Below, piece after piece: positions 50,487 to 59,709 of a DNA stretch of 64,000 nt. The position numbers and the translations under genes are program-made. Under the pieces are notes generated by a model, which made no database searches, was not told the origin of the DNA, and saw only the letters and a list, made by a program, of their open reading frames with translations. This stretch comes from Haladaptatus cibarius D43. Its GTDB lineage: Archaea; Halobacteriota; Halobacteria; Halobacteriales; Haladaptataceae. The stretch spans positions 1-64,000 of the forward strand of contig NZ_JDTH01000001.1 in assembly GCF_000710615.1 (NCBI RefSeq). The letters run 5' to 3'. How positions within the stretch are numbered: position 1 is the stretch's first letter; every line of letters starts with the position of its first letter.

Positions 50487-52178
50487 TCAGTACGGCGAAA
50501 TCATCACGCTCGCAAGGTCAGTATCGTCGTTGGAGTCAGTAACTCTGAGTTCGACCATCATCGCTCCGTCGGTCGGTACAGTCACACGAATCGACCGCCC
50601 GGACTCGTCGTATCGACCGTCGCCATTCGTGTTCCATTCGTATCGGAGGTCATGTCCACTCGAACAGCACGCATCGAGGCAGACGGTATCCCCTGGAGAG
50701 AAGTTCTCGGTAGCAGGATCTGGCGTCACCTCGATACATGCCTCGGGTGTCTTCTTGTCGTCCGGTTCGTCGTCCGTTGGAAGACAGTCGCCTCGCTCCG
50801 GTCGCTCGGAAGAGGGTTCAAGGACGAAGAAGTTGGCGTAGTAGGCGTATTTGTAGTCGAGCGTCGCGCCACCGGGATACGTCGCGGTGTACAATTTTCC
50901 GTCCGACACGACGGGCGTTCCGGCGGCGGGTGTGTCGGTCGGCGACGTTTCGAGGTCGTCGCTATCGAGCAAGTACGTCCACGTTCTATCGCCAGTTTCG
51001 GCGTCGATGGCGTGGACGACTGCTCGGCCATCCGATGGATTCCGTTCCGGAACGTACTGCCCGCCGACGTATACGGTTCCGCCCGCCGCAACCGGGCTGC
51101 TGAGATGGCGTCCGTGAACCCACGTCGTCCAAACAGTCGCTCCAGTCTTTGCATCGAGTGCCCTCACCAGCGATTCGTCGTCCTCGGATTGAACGAGGAA
51201 GACGTGGTCGTCAGTGACGGCTGGCCGACCGTCCCAACCGTTAGCGCCATCCGATTCGTACATCCATTCGGACGTGCCGGAATCCGCCAGTCGGGCTTCG
51301 ATAGTAACGCGGTCGTCGTCTCCGACTATGGACTCTGTACGGGTGTAGTACACCAAGTCATCGTTGATCGCCGGAGTACCGAGTATTTCGTCTGCTGGGG
51401 TGACACGCCATTGCGTTGCTCCATCGTCCGCATCCAACGCGACCCCGTCGCTGGTAAAGACGGTTCCATCCACGTGAGCCAGCGCATCACCGACATCGTC
51501 TGCAGTATTGTTTATGCCGGGAGCTTTCCAGATAGTATCGCCACTCTCGGAGTCGAGTGCATACGTTGCATTGCGATTCGAGGTGAATATCCTGTCGTCG
51601 ATGACCGCTGGAGGTGACCAGACGGAATGATCCGTTCGTGTCCATCTCTCCTCCCCGGTAGTGGCGTCAAGGGCGTAGAAACCGCTGTCATCGGGGGACG
51701 AGGCTTCGGGCGAGCCGGTGGCGAAGTAGATAGTGTCGTCGGTCACCGCGGGAGTCTTCAGGTTCGGGAAATCGTTTCGAATCCATCGTCGAGTACCCGT
51801 TTCAGGGTCGTGTGCGCTGACGTATCCGTCAACCTCTCCGGGGGTGTTGTTTGTCACTACCGAGAGAAACACAGTTTCGTCGCTGACGATTGGCTCGACG
51901 TGGAACATGCCCCCATCCAAATCCATCGTCCAGTCGGTTTCAGGATAGGGCGTTGGACCACGTTCGTCGATAGCGCCCGTCCGTTGCGGGCCAGAACGTG
52001 GCCCAGTCCACAGCATACCCCGTGTTTCGTCGTTCGAGTCATCCTCGGATAGCCCGTCGTTTTCATTTTGGATAGCGGAGGTGTTTCCGTAGCCAACGAT
52101 GCTCATCGTGACGCCGACCGTTTTCAGAAACGTTCGGCGATTGTTTCCGACGTCCCAAGTGTGTGATTTCTCACTCAT
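50487..52178 (-). CDS. Tat-exported PQQ-type beta-propeller protein
   Basis: 563 aa. A twin-arginine signal (NNRRTFLKTVGVTMSIVG, Arg14-Arg15) is followed by repeated blades of the PQQ/YncE type: AHDPETGTRRWIRNDFP, ALDATTGEERWTRTDH, ALDSESGDTIWKAPG, ALDAKTGATVWTTW, AIDAETGDRTWTYL. A C-terminal PKD-like domain (about residues 475-563) starts CIEVTPDPATENFSPGD and has LRYEWNTNGDGRYDESG. It lacks PQQ-dehydrogenase active-site signs. A surface protein for binding or scaffolding, by inference. Confidence 0.9.
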   Translation of the reverse strand: MSEKSHTWDVGNNRRTFLKTVGVTMSIVGYGNTSAIQNENDGLSEDDSNDETRGMLWTGPRSGPQRTGAIDERGPTPYPETDWTMDLDGGMFHVEPIVSDETVFLSVVTNNTPGEVDGYVSAHDPETGTRRWIRNDFPNLKTPAVTDDTIYFATGSPEASSPDDSGFYALDATTGEERWTRTDHSVWSPPAVIDDRIFTSNRNATYALDSESGDTIWKAPGINNTADDVGDALAHVDGTVFTSDGVALDADDGATQWRVTPADEILGTPAINDDLVYYTRTESIVGDDDRVTIEARLADSGTSEWMYESDGANGWDGRPAVTDDHVFLVQSEDDESLVRALDAKTGATVWTTWVHGRHLSSPVAAGGTVYVGGQYVPERNPSDGRAVVHAIDAETGDRTWTYLLDSDDLETSPTDTPAAGTPVVSDGKLYTATYPGGATLDYKYAYYANFFVLEPSSERPERGDCLPTDDEPDDKKTPEACIEVTPDPATENFSPGDTVCLDACCSSGHDLRYEWNTNGDGRYDESGRSIRVTVPTDGAMMVELRVTDSNDDTDLASVMISPY

Positions 52179-52406
52179 GCGTTACGGTTATAAAATCACC
52201 GTTCAGAAGTATTGTTATGAGGTTCCTGAATATCTTGCCACATCTTCAGGCAGTCTATAACAATAATATATTCCACTATTAAATGTAATGTGAACCATAG
52301 AGAAACAGAACGTCGGCAAGCGAACACCTCCGGCACGACAGCATCGAACCACTCGTTGAATGCGCGAATGCACATCGGCGAGAGCCAATCCGGAGGAGAG
52401 GACTGA
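52179..52406. other. Upstream region of the beta-helix protein
   Basis: AT-rich at 52255-52290. A small frame from GTG 52290 to the TGA at 52404-52406, coding for 38 residues, ends exactly where the next gene starts, and GGAGGAG lies 8 nt before the next ATG. It may be a leader peptide or chance; I do not call it a gene. Confidence 0.4.
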
Positions 52407-54731
52407 ATGCCGACATACAACATCGTAGAGCAGGGAGCGGACGATACCGGAGACACGGCTATCGACCCCGTGCTTAGCGACCTCGCAGGGGACGACACGA
52501 CCATCATCTTCGAACCGGGCACGTACAGGCTCAACGAACTCGTCGTTCCCGATGGAACAGACGACTTCGAACTCATCGCACCGGACGGGGCGCGTCTCGT
52601 CCCCGGGCGGTCGGGCGACAGTATTCGCTGGATTGACGTGTACTCCAACGGTTTCGTGCTGGATGGCTTCGAACTCGATATGCGAGATGTCGAGGTGCCG
52701 CCGTTCGTGCGGATGAACCCGGAAGCGGGAAACTGGGAACTCAGACGGCTCATCACTCGCGGGGAAGTGAGAGCGGCAACCGATACGAACGTCGGGTCAG
52801 GCACCTCGGGCGACGCACGGACGTATTTTCGGTTGTCCGTCAGCGAGGGGACACGCGGACTCTTACAGGACTGCTATTTCCATGAAGGGTCATGTGAACC
52901 AACAGAGGCAAGCAATCGCCGTGCGGTACTGGTCGAATCCGGAAGCGGTGCGCTCACCTTCAACCGATGTTGGTTCGAATCGTGGGGCGAAAACACGGTG
53001 TACGCGAAGAAACCGGAAGGGAAATTAAAAATATTGAACTGTTTCGTTCGTAATTCACAGAACGGACTTCGACTCGGTGGCAACACGGAGGTTCGCAACT
53101 GCGTCTCCATCAAAAACGCAGAGCATCCACGGCAAGCATGGTCGAACGGGTCGCTCCAGCGCGGTGTGAACGCGGAAGCCACCACCCTCACGGCTTCGGA
53201 GAGAGGAATCAACAGCTACGACGGAACGCTCACCGTCGCGGACAGCGACTTCTACCATCGCTACGTAGACAGCAGTTGCGGTGGGGCTATTACGGCACCA
53301 GCCCCATGCCAGCGACTCGACATCCAAAACGTTAGAATAAGTTATATCTCTACGAAGCAGCACGATGCCATCTACACGCTGAACGGGAGGATGAACAACG
53401 GAACACCGCTGAATCTCGAATATCTTCAACTTGAGAACGTTCACGTTCGCAACGACCACGGCTCACAATACGGCATTTCGATCGAACAAGTTCCGGACAC
53501 GTGGGGAACCGTGTCGGGAGTGCTCGGCGGTACCGGCGCGCAGACCGATTCGGAGTACGTGCGGGAGCGAATGACCGTCAACGGAAATCCGACCGCACCG
53601 GATACGACACCGCCGCTTCCGACCCCTTCACCGCTCGGCGAGATTCCGATGCAGGACGCACAGCTCATTCGAATCGATAACGACGGAAACAGTGCACCGA
53701 CGACGTACCAGATTACCGCCGGGGAATACGTCCTCCCAGCGGCGAACGACGGTGCAACGATGACCATGTCGTGGGGACCGAACGGAGAGCCGAGACGGCC
53801 ACCCAATTCGGCGGTTGCCACTGGAACGGTTCCGGCAGGAAAATCGTACGCCTTCTACGTGACGGGTGGCATCGTCTCGACGGAAGCGGACGGCCCTGCA
53901 ACGTGGACCGTGGATGGAGACGTATACGAGCCAGGAAGCGAGGAAGCACTGCTCGCGAATACCATCGTCAACGGCACATGGCAGTGGAAGCAGGCAGAAT
54001 CGGTCGTGCAACCGAACGGTGTCGTCATTGCAAAGCCGGTGTCGTTTAACGGCGGTGAACCGGTGCACGTCCGTCTCCGGAACGTCGCTGACGGGAACTA
54101 CGAGTATCGACTCGAAGAGTGGGAGTATCAGGATAGTGGACACGTTAGCGAGACGTTTCACACCCTCGCCGCCGAGCAGGGTGAACGCGAGTTACCACTC
54201 GGAGACGGGTCAGTGTATCGGGTGAAATCCGGGCGAGAAACCGTTTCTAGCGAGGAGACGACCGTTTCGTTGAACTCCTTTTTCGATCAACTGCCGGTAG
54301 TTTTGGCACAGTCACAGACGTTCAATGGAAGCGACCCAATCGTCACACGACTGTCAAACGTCTCGACTCAGTCATTCGGAGTCGTGTGTCAAGAAGAAGA
54401 AGAGAACGGAGCCCACACGAACGAGACGGTCGGTTACATCGCGCTCCAACAAGCGGCGGGAGAACTCAACGAGCAATCGTTCGAAGTGCAACGAACTGGA
54501 GACTCGATTACCGACGAATGGACTCGTCTCTCGTTCGAACAGCAGTACGATGACCCGAAGTTCGTTGCCGACATGCAGACGTTCGACGGGCAAGATACGG
54601 CGAATCTCCGGTATCGAAACCTGACCGGAACAGGCGTCGACATCCGAGTGCAAGAGGAGCAAAGCGCCGATACCGAAACGGCCCACACTACGGAAGCAAT
54701 CGGATACGCCGTTTTTGAAGGTTCCATCTGA
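52407..54731 (+). CDS. Right-handed beta-helix protein with C-terminal lectin-like repeats
   Basis: 774 aa. Residues 1-375 form a pectate-lyase-like right-handed beta-helix: a YNIVEQGADDTGD start, then repeated short strands such as NCFVRNSQNGLRLGGNTEVR. After a Pro/Thr linker (about 390-420) comes a domain that may be a beta-sandwich, then three related repeats of about 85 residues, each having a VxxAxxxTFNGxDPxxxRLxNV and a TNETVGYxAL-like core (about residues 545, 630 and 700). No signal peptide is visible, although similar haloarchaeal proteins are usually Tat-exported. It may be phage-tail or surface-fibre related. Confidence 0.8.
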   Translation: MPTYNIVEQGADDTGDTAIDPVLSDLAGDDTTIIFEPGTYRLNELVVPDGTDDFELIAPDGARLVPGRSGDSIRWIDVYSNGFVLDGFELDMRDVEVPPFVRMNPEAGNWELRRLITRGEVRAATDTNVGSGTSGDARTYFRLSVSEGTRGLLQDCYFHEGSCEPTEASNRRAVLVESGSGALTFNRCWFESWGENTVYAKKPEGKLKILNCFVRNSQNGLRLGGNTEVRNCVSIKNAEHPRQAWSNGSLQRGVNAEATTLTASERGINSYDGTLTVADSDFYHRYVDSSCGGAITAPAPCQRLDIQNVRISYISTKQHDAIYTLNGRMNNGTPLNLEYLQLENVHVRNDHGSQYGISIEQVPDTWGTVSGVLGGTGAQTDSEYVRERMTVNGNPTAPDTTPPLPTPSPLGEIPMQDAQLIRIDNDGNSAPTTYQITAGEYVLPAANDGATMTMSWGPNGEPRRPPNSAVATGTVPAGKSYAFYVTGGIVSTEADGPATWTVDGDVYEPGSEEALLANTIVNGTWQWKQAESVVQPNGVVIAKPVSFNGGEPVHVRLRNVADGNYEYRLEEWEYQDSGHVSETFHTLAAEQGERELPLGDGSVYRVKSGRETVSSEETTVSLNSFFDQLPVVLAQSQTFNGSDPIVTRLSNVSTQSFGVVCQEEEENGAHTNETVGYIALQQAAGELNEQSFEVQRTGDSITDEWTRLSFEQQYDDPKFVADMQTFDGQDTANLRYRNLTGTGVDIRVQEEQSADTETAHTTEAIGYAVFEGSI

Positions 54732-54768
54732 TACCGACCGAAGACGGTATCCAACTTCGGCGAACCGC

Positions 54769-55814
54769 TCACTCAGTCGCGTCGATTTCTGTGGATTCGT
54801 CCGTGGGTTGGTGTTCGGGTTCAAATTGTTCGTCGAGCATCTCTTCCGATTTTTCGAGTTCTTCGAGGGGGTCGAACGAAACCGATCCATCTCCACCGGT
54901 GTACTCGCAAGCGACCCACTCGGGAATCGTGAGGACGCCGTTCATCTTCCGGATTCAAATCCGTTTGACCAGTACGTCCTCGATAACTGAGCCGTTCAAC
55001 TGCAAGTCGATGAGGCCGTCCATGACGTAGGCCATGTTGTACGGAAAAACGTCGCCTTCTCCGGCGAAAGTGGCACCCGCAAACACCGGAACGAAGCGAC
55101 CTTTGCACACGTCCGCTCGCACGTCTTTTACGAAATCGTAGGCTTGCACCGGTTGCACCAGCGTTCCGAACTCCGTCAGCGAGTCGATGACGACAATTCC
55201 CGAGTCGCTCATCGACAGCGATTCGAGGCAGTTGTCGAGTTTGTTTTGGAGTTCGCTCGTATCACTGGGGTCGCGCACGGTGGTCGTCGCGGAACTGGTG
55301 ACGCGATGAAGAAACTGGTTCCAATCGTCCATTCGGGCGAACATCCGTTTTCGGTCGCTAACCCGGTAGGTAAAGCAGTCGATGATGTGCAGTTGTCCCG
55401 TTTCGAGGTACGGCAGAACGTTCCACTCCAAGGAGAGAAACTGTTCGACCACGGAGACGGCGGTTCGGTGAAACTAACAACAATCGCGGGGTCATCGCGT
55501 TCGAGCGCCCGCCAGACGAGTTCCGACTGAATCGCACTGTCCCGCGTGCCGCTTTCGCCCGACACGAGGACGAAGGAGTTGCGTGGCAACCCCTGTGGAA
55601 GACTGTTATCCAATCCCGAAACACCCGTGGCAATCTGTCGAAATCCGTGATATTCGGTGAACACCCGGTCGTTTTCCGCCATCTCGTCCCGGCACATCTC
55701 TGAGCAAAATTCGTAGGTGTCCGCCTCGTACTGTGACAGAACAGACTCCTCGGGACAGGGAAGGCGACAGAAATCACACCGATTTCGCTCATTTCCGCCG
55801 GGTATGTTACTCAT
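54769..55814 (-). pseudogene. RAD55-type ATPase, broken by a frameshift and a stop
   Basis: Two frames make one protein family member. From 55814 (MSNIPGGNERNRCDFCRLPC) the product has a zinc-finger-like part, then GVSGLDNSLPQGLPRNSFVLVSGESGT. At about 55460 the frame changes by one nucleotide: TEPP is followed in the next frame by VSVVEQFLSLEWNVLPYLE and DSGIVVIDSLTEFGTLVQP. At 54955-54957 an in-frame TGA lies where an arginine (CGA) is expected, after LVKRI and before IRKMNGVL. The tail runs on in the same frame to 54769. Related haloarchaeal proteins are KaiC/RAD55-like. Confidence 0.85.
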
Positions 55815-55885
55815 GAACAAACGTTGGCACGCGAACGAAATGAAGCTACTCCCACTTTTAATGCGCGAGAGTGAGAACACCACCT

Positions 55886-56278
55886 ATGCGCGTTCGAGAT
55901 GCAGTGGAAGCGGACGGGGGACGCCTCGCGGCACTCGCGGACGTTCCGACCGAAGTGATGGCCGACGTGGTACACGACCGAACCGTCTCCGTGGCCGAAT
56001 CCGACGAGAAAATCGAGGGGTTCGTCGGCTTCGAGGCCGACGAGGAGACGGTTCACGTCACGCACCTGTTCGGTGCGAAAACGGCCTGTGAGCGCCTCAT
56101 CGACGAACCGATTCGGTTCGCCGAACGTGAATCGATGCCGGTCGAAATTCTTCTCCCAGAACCGGAAGAAGACACCGCTGAGGTTGCAGAGAACGCCGGA
56201 TTCGAGGAGTCCGAATCCGGGCCATGGTTCGACGGCCAGCGAACCCGTCGGTTTCGACTGGAGAATCCGGAGAGGTGA
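55886..56278 (+). CDS. GNAT-like acetyltransferase, conserved haloarchaeal protein
   Basis: 130 aa: starts MRVRDAVEADGGRLAALADV as in many GNAT proteins, then FVGFEADEETVHVTHLFG, RFAERESMPVEILLPEPEED and ENAGFEESESGPWFDG. It lacks an obvious RxxGxG/A loop, so it is a divergent or inactive member. Start at 55886 rather than 55871. Substrate unknown. Confidence 0.72.
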   Translation: MRVRDAVEADGGRLAALADVPTEVMADVVHDRTVSVAESDEKIEGFVGFEADEETVHVTHLFGAKTACERLIDEPIRFAERESMPVEILLPEPEEDTAEVAENAGFEESESGPWFDGQRTRRFRLENPER

Positions 56279-56363
56279 GTCGCGTTCGCACGGTAGAGAC
56301 AACCACAGTACACGCCCACTTTCGAAACGTATTTTAATCTCACCGGGTAACCACGATATGCGT

Positions 56364-56438
56364 GTCCGGGTTGGGGTAGTGGACTATCCTCCAGCCTTGT
56401 GGAGGCTGGGACGCGGGTTCGATTCTCGCACCTGGACC
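56364..56438 (+). tRNA. tRNA-His (anticodon GTG)
   Basis: Acceptor GTCCGGG/CCTGGAC, D-arm TTGGGGTAGTGGACTATCC, anticodon arm CAGCC-TTGTGGA-GGCTG with anticodon GTG, T-arm GCGGG-TTCGATT-CTCGC, discriminator C at 56438 as expected for tRNA-His. The nucleotide before is T, so the extra G(-1) must be added after transcription. TTTTAATC at 56331-56338 is a good TATA box. Confidence 0.97.
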
Positions 56439-56458
56439 TTTCTTCCGTACATAACTCC

Positions 56459-56484
56459 GTGAGCACCGCCTAGCGTGTGCTCAC
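56459..56484 (+). terminator. Hairpin after tRNA-His
   Basis: GTGAGCAC/GTGCTCAC, a perfect 8-bp stem with a 10-nt loop, 21 nt after the tRNA end. Confidence 0.55.
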
Positions 56485-56544
56485 GTTGATGTCACTATAC
56501 CGTTCTACCAAAATCCACTGATGAAACGACAGATGCTTCGAAAA

Positions 56545-56775
56545 TTAGAGCGGTTCGTCGCGCTGGCTGGCAGGGTCGTGCTGGTCATCGACCGCCTGCG
56601 TGAACAAGTCGTCGTCCAGTTGGTCGTCGGCGTCGTCAACCGCCCCGTAGGACGAGATACCGAGCGAGAGCAGGTCTTCGACCGCTTTCTCTCGGTTCAG
56701 GAAATCGCCTTGGTCAACGAGACGGTCGATGTCGCTGTCGATACGGTCAGGTATCGCCACTTCGAATTTTGCCAT
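56545..56775 (-). CDS. Small ribbon-helix-helix-like protein
   Basis: 76 aa: first strand AKFEVAIPDRIDSDI, helix DRLVDQGDFLNREKAVEDLLSLG, then a disordered acidic end (DDADDQLDDD, DDQHDPASQRDEPL). The strand-helix-helix order fits the MetJ/Arc/CopG type of DNA-binding dimers. It has no toxin or other partner next to it. A haloarchaeal DUF of this type is common. Confidence 0.7.
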   Translation of the reverse strand: MAKFEVAIPDRIDSDIDRLVDQGDFLNREKAVEDLLSLGISSYGAVDDADDQLDDDLFTQAVDDQHDPASQRDEPL

Positions 56776-56877
56776 ACATCCACTCCGTACCAGAGACGGA
56801 TTAAATAGCCGGATTCGATGCGAGCGTCAGCGACCGGTGAAAATATGTGAGTTCGAGTGCGTCAGAACACCGACTGC

Positions 56878-57552
56878 CTACTCCTCGGCGGAGTATTCGA
56901 CGGTTATCTTGCTGACACCGTAGATGTCGTCCCAGTCTTTGTCCTCGTCCATCAGCAGAATCAGTAGCGTAACCTCACCGTCTGCTCCTGCTTCTTCGAG
57001 GCCACCGGGCCGAACGTCGATGACGTATTCACCGTTTTCGTCTTGGGAAACCTCTTGTGTGCGCTCGATGAGCGTGCCGTCGGTGCGAGCGAAACGCGAC
57101 TCGTTGGTGAGCGACCCGTCAGCGTAGACGAGGAAGTACGGTTCCCCCCGCACAGTGCCGTGTTCCGACGGGTCGATGTTGTCCATCACCGTGTCAGCGT
57201 TGATCTGCAGATTGAAGTTCGAATAGCCGCCACTGCTCGCTTCAGTCGTGTCCACGAGTTCGATATTCTGGATTCGAGGTTCGTCGCGGTCTTCCTCGTC
57301 CATGTTGTTCTGGAGCGGCGTGTTCGGAGAGGTCGGTTCCGACCACGATTCAGAGTCCGATTCGGTGGTCATCGTCGTCGTGGTGGTTGTCGTCGTAGAA
57401 GAGTCCGATGTTTCCGTCGCGGTCTGTTCGGTCGGGGAAGTGCCCGTAGTCGTCGTTTCCGTCGTCGTAGTGTCGGACGAGCCGAAGCCGCTACAGCCAG
57501 CCAACAGGACGATGAAAACGACCGCTATCGTGAGAAGTCCGTTGCGTTTCAT
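56878..57552 (-). CDS. Lipoprotein of unknown function
   Basis: 224 aa. Signal sequence KRNGLLTIAVVFIVLLAGC with a lipobox cysteine (Cys20); a Thr/Ser-rich linker to about residue 75 (SDTTTTETTTTGTSPTEQ), likely glycosylated as in other haloarchaeal surface proteins; then a beta domain of about 140 residues (IQNIELVDTTEASSGGYSNF, DGSLTNESRFARTDG, ISKITVEYSAEE-like end). The binding partner is unknown. Confidence 0.85.
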   Translation of the reverse strand: MKRNGLLTIAVVFIVLLAGCSGFGSSDTTTTETTTTGTSPTEQTATETSDSSTTTTTTTTMTTESDSESWSEPTSPNTPLQNNMDEEDRDEPRIQNIELVDTTEASSGGYSNFNLQINADTVMDNIDPSEHGTVRGEPYFLVYADGSLTNESRFARTDGTLIERTQEVSQDENGEYVIDVRPGGLEEAGADGEVTLLILLMDEDKDWDDIYGVSKITVEYSAEE

Positions 57553-57712
57553 CCATCCTCGTCGTAACGCCGTGGTGGGATTATTATGGACTCCGTAACC
57601 CGCGGATTATGCGTTTCGTAAGCATCAGGAAAAACCATTTGAATCTGAGCAGTAAGCGCACAAAATATAGAAATACAGTTACAGAGGTTCGTTCTCAGTC
57701 CAGAAAAACCGC
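57553..57712. other. Intergenic, nothing recognised
   Basis: 160 nt between the lipoprotein and the SRAP gene; A/T-rich in the middle; the lipoprotein promoter lies here. Confidence 0.4.
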
Positions 57713-58393
57713 TTAGCTAAAATCTCCCAACCCAGTCTGTGCATCCTCCTCCGCCATCACTTCCTCTACCAACTCCGGCGAATCGTTTTTCGGACTGTTG
57801 ACCCGCTTCGAGACGGGATAGGCTCGCATCTCGTTGCCGGGGAACGTATCCAGCACGGATTCCAGTTCACTCTCGTCACCGTGAAGCCACCGTGATTCGT
57901 CCGCTTCCGCCAGAATCACGGGCATTCGATGGTGAATCTCGCCGACGACGTCGTTCGGTTCGGTCGTGACCACCGTGAACGAGGTTTTCTGCTCGCCGTT
58001 CTGCCACGGTTCCCAGAGTCCGGCCATCGCAAACGGCGTTCCGTCCGCTCTGGTCATTCGGTAGGGCTGTTTTCCGGTCGCCGTCTTCTTCCAGTCGTAG
58101 AAGCCATCCACGAGGACGAGACAGCGGCGTTCGCGGTAGGCATCCCGAAACGTCGGTTTCTCCGCCAGCGTCTCCGCACGAGCGTTGATGTGACCGCCGT
58201 CGAACTCGTTGGCCCAGTGGGGAACGAACCCCCACGTCGGAAAGCGCATTTCGTCCGGTGCGTCGTTTCGGACGACCGGATGGTCTTGGCCCGGCGCGAC
58301 GTTGTATCGGGGTCGAATCGGGCCGGCCGGTACTGCGTCGAATCGCTCCGTGAGGTCGGCTTCGGGAGCGAACAGTGAGAGACGACCACACAT
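57713..58393 (-). CDS. SOS response-associated peptidase (SRAP/HMCES family)
   Basis: 226 aa. The catalytic Cys2 is exposed after loss of Met1 (MCGRLSLF), with RPRYNVAPGQ, GFVPHWANEF, INARAETLAEKPTFRDA, VLVDGFYDW and the final EIHHRMPVIL motif with catalytic His. Family members crosslink to abasic sites in single-stranded DNA and protect them. Start is forced to 58393 by the Cys2 requirement; the frame open upstream is not used. Confidence 0.94.
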   Translation of the reverse strand: MCGRLSLFAPEADLTERFDAVPAGPIRPRYNVAPGQDHPVVRNDAPDEMRFPTWGFVPHWANEFDGGHINARAETLAEKPTFRDAYRERRCLVLVDGFYDWKKTATGKQPYRMTRADGTPFAMAGLWEPWQNGEQKTSFTVVTTEPNDVVGEIHHRMPVILAEADESRWLHGDESELESVLDTFPGNEMRAYPVSKRVNSPKNDSPELVEEVMAEEDAQTGLGDFS

Positions 58394-58452
58394 GGAAGAA
58401 CGTTCGCTCGGAACGGAGTTAAACACGACGTTAGGAGTCAACAGGAGGACAG

Positions 58453-59619
58453 TTAGGATGGCTGTTCGCGGGGCGTCAGTTCTTCTTCCGAGCGACCACT
58501 GCTTTTGATGATGTCGAACGCCGTCATCAGGTCGGTTCGGGAGATGATACCCGCAATCTCCCCCTCGGCGTCGATAACGGGGAGGCGACCGATTCCGTGC
58601 TGTTGAATCGTTTCGAGGGCGTCCAAGGCATCGCTGTCGGCAGGAATCGTCTTCACGTCGGTAGACATCACTTCCCGAACTCTGTAGGCGTCGCGTTCGA
58701 CCTGTCGAACGCTCCGCGCGTCGTCTAGGGTTATCATCCCGACGAGTTCGCCGTCGTCAACAACCGGATAGCCGGTGTGGCGCTGTTGAAACATCATTTC
58801 CAGCAGGTCGGCGATGGAGGTGTCCGACGAGACGGTTTCTAAGTCCGCTTCGGCGGTCATCACGTCGCGGACGAGAACGCCGCTGAAAGCCGCCGAGAGG
58901 ACGGTTTGCTGGGCTTCGCCGGTCGCACCGATGTAGATGAAAAAGGCGATACCGATGAGGATGATGTTGCCAGCGAACAGGCCGAACAGGCCGAGGAGGA
59001 TGGCAAACAGTTTTCCGACTTCGGCGGCGGTTTGCGTTGCTTCGGCAAACGGACGGGTTCGAGCAAGCAGTGCGCGCAAGACTCGCCCACCATCCATCGG
59101 GAAACCGGGCAGAAGGTTGAACACAGCGAGGACGATGTTCATGAGCGCGAGGTAGCCGACGACGAACCGAAGCGCTTCCATCTGCACCGGAATGGCGAAC
59201 AGCGCGAGATAGGAACCGACGCCAAGAACGATGCTGACGACCGGCCCCGCGATTGCGATGAGCAGTTCTTCGAGCCAGTTTTCCGGTTGGTCGGTAAGGC
59301 GGGCGATACCCCCGAAAATCCACAGCGTGATGGATTCTATCGGGAAACCGAAACGCATTGCGACGACCGAATGGCCGAGTTCGTGGAGGACGACGCCAGC
59401 AAACAGGCCGACTGCGGCGGCGGTACCGACGACCCACGGCATCATTCCGGTCGTCAGCGGTTCGGTTGTCAGTCCGAGTCCCAACAGTGGATTCATTAGT
59501 TCGACCAAATCACCGACTTGCGTCCCGATGAGCCACGCGAACACGGGCAGGACGAGCAGGAAGGTGAGGTCGAGTTTAATCGGGATGCCGAACGCGCTCC
59601 CGATTCTGAAGCTACGCAT
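58453..59619 (-). CDS. Site-2 protease (M50) with CBS domains
   Basis: 388-aa intramembrane metalloprotease: HELGHS at residues 79-84 and the second zinc ligand in LLPGFPMDGGRVL, between six or so membrane helices; two CBS modules (about residues 255-375) at the C terminus, likely sensing nucleotides. Start at 59619 (MRSFRIGSAFGIPI) with a GTTTAAG box at 59644-59650, 27 nt before. It is divergent from the TnpB-like gene, with 90 nt in between. Confidence 0.93.
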   Translation of the reverse strand: MRSFRIGSAFGIPIKLDLTFLLVLPVFAWLIGTQVGDLVELMNPLLGLGLTTEPLTTGMMPWVVGTAAAVGLFAGVVLHELGHSVVAMRFGFPIESITLWIFGGIARLTDQPENWLEELLIAIAGPVVSIVLGVGSYLALFAIPVQMEALRFVVGYLALMNIVLAVFNLLPGFPMDGGRVLRALLARTRPFAEATQTAAEVGKLFAILLGLFGLFAGNIILIGIAFFIYIGATGEAQQTVLSAAFSGVLVRDVMTAEADLETVSSDTSIADLLEMMFQQRHTGYPVVDDGELVGMITLDDARSVRQVERDAYRVREVMSTDVKTIPADSDALDALETIQQHGIGRLPVIDAEGEIAGIISRTDLMTAFDIIKSSGRSEEELTPREQPS

Positions 59620-59709
59620 GAGAGTATCTAGCGTCGGAAGCGTCTTAAACTTCTTCGCGCTCAAATCGTCTCCGAAGTATTCAAGGGGGCGCTCTGGGGA
59701 GAAAATAGC
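59620..59709. promoter_or_regulatory. Divergent promoter between protease and TnpB-like gene
   Basis: 90 nt. Contains GTTTAAG (minus, 59644-59650) for the protease and GGGGAG with a GTG start 8 nt on for the TnpB-like gene. No transposon inverted end or palindromic TnpA hairpin was seen here. Confidence 0.6.

Noticed and set aside
52290-52406. 38-codon frame from GTG directly before the beta-helix gene
   Set aside because: No ribosome site, composition not protein-like, and it does not supply a signal peptide; kept only as a note.
54769-54945. A separate 58-aa gene starting MNGVLTIPEWV
   Set aside because: It is in the same frame as the RAD55-type gene and continues it directly after a TGA that replaces an arginine codon; better read as the tail of a broken gene.
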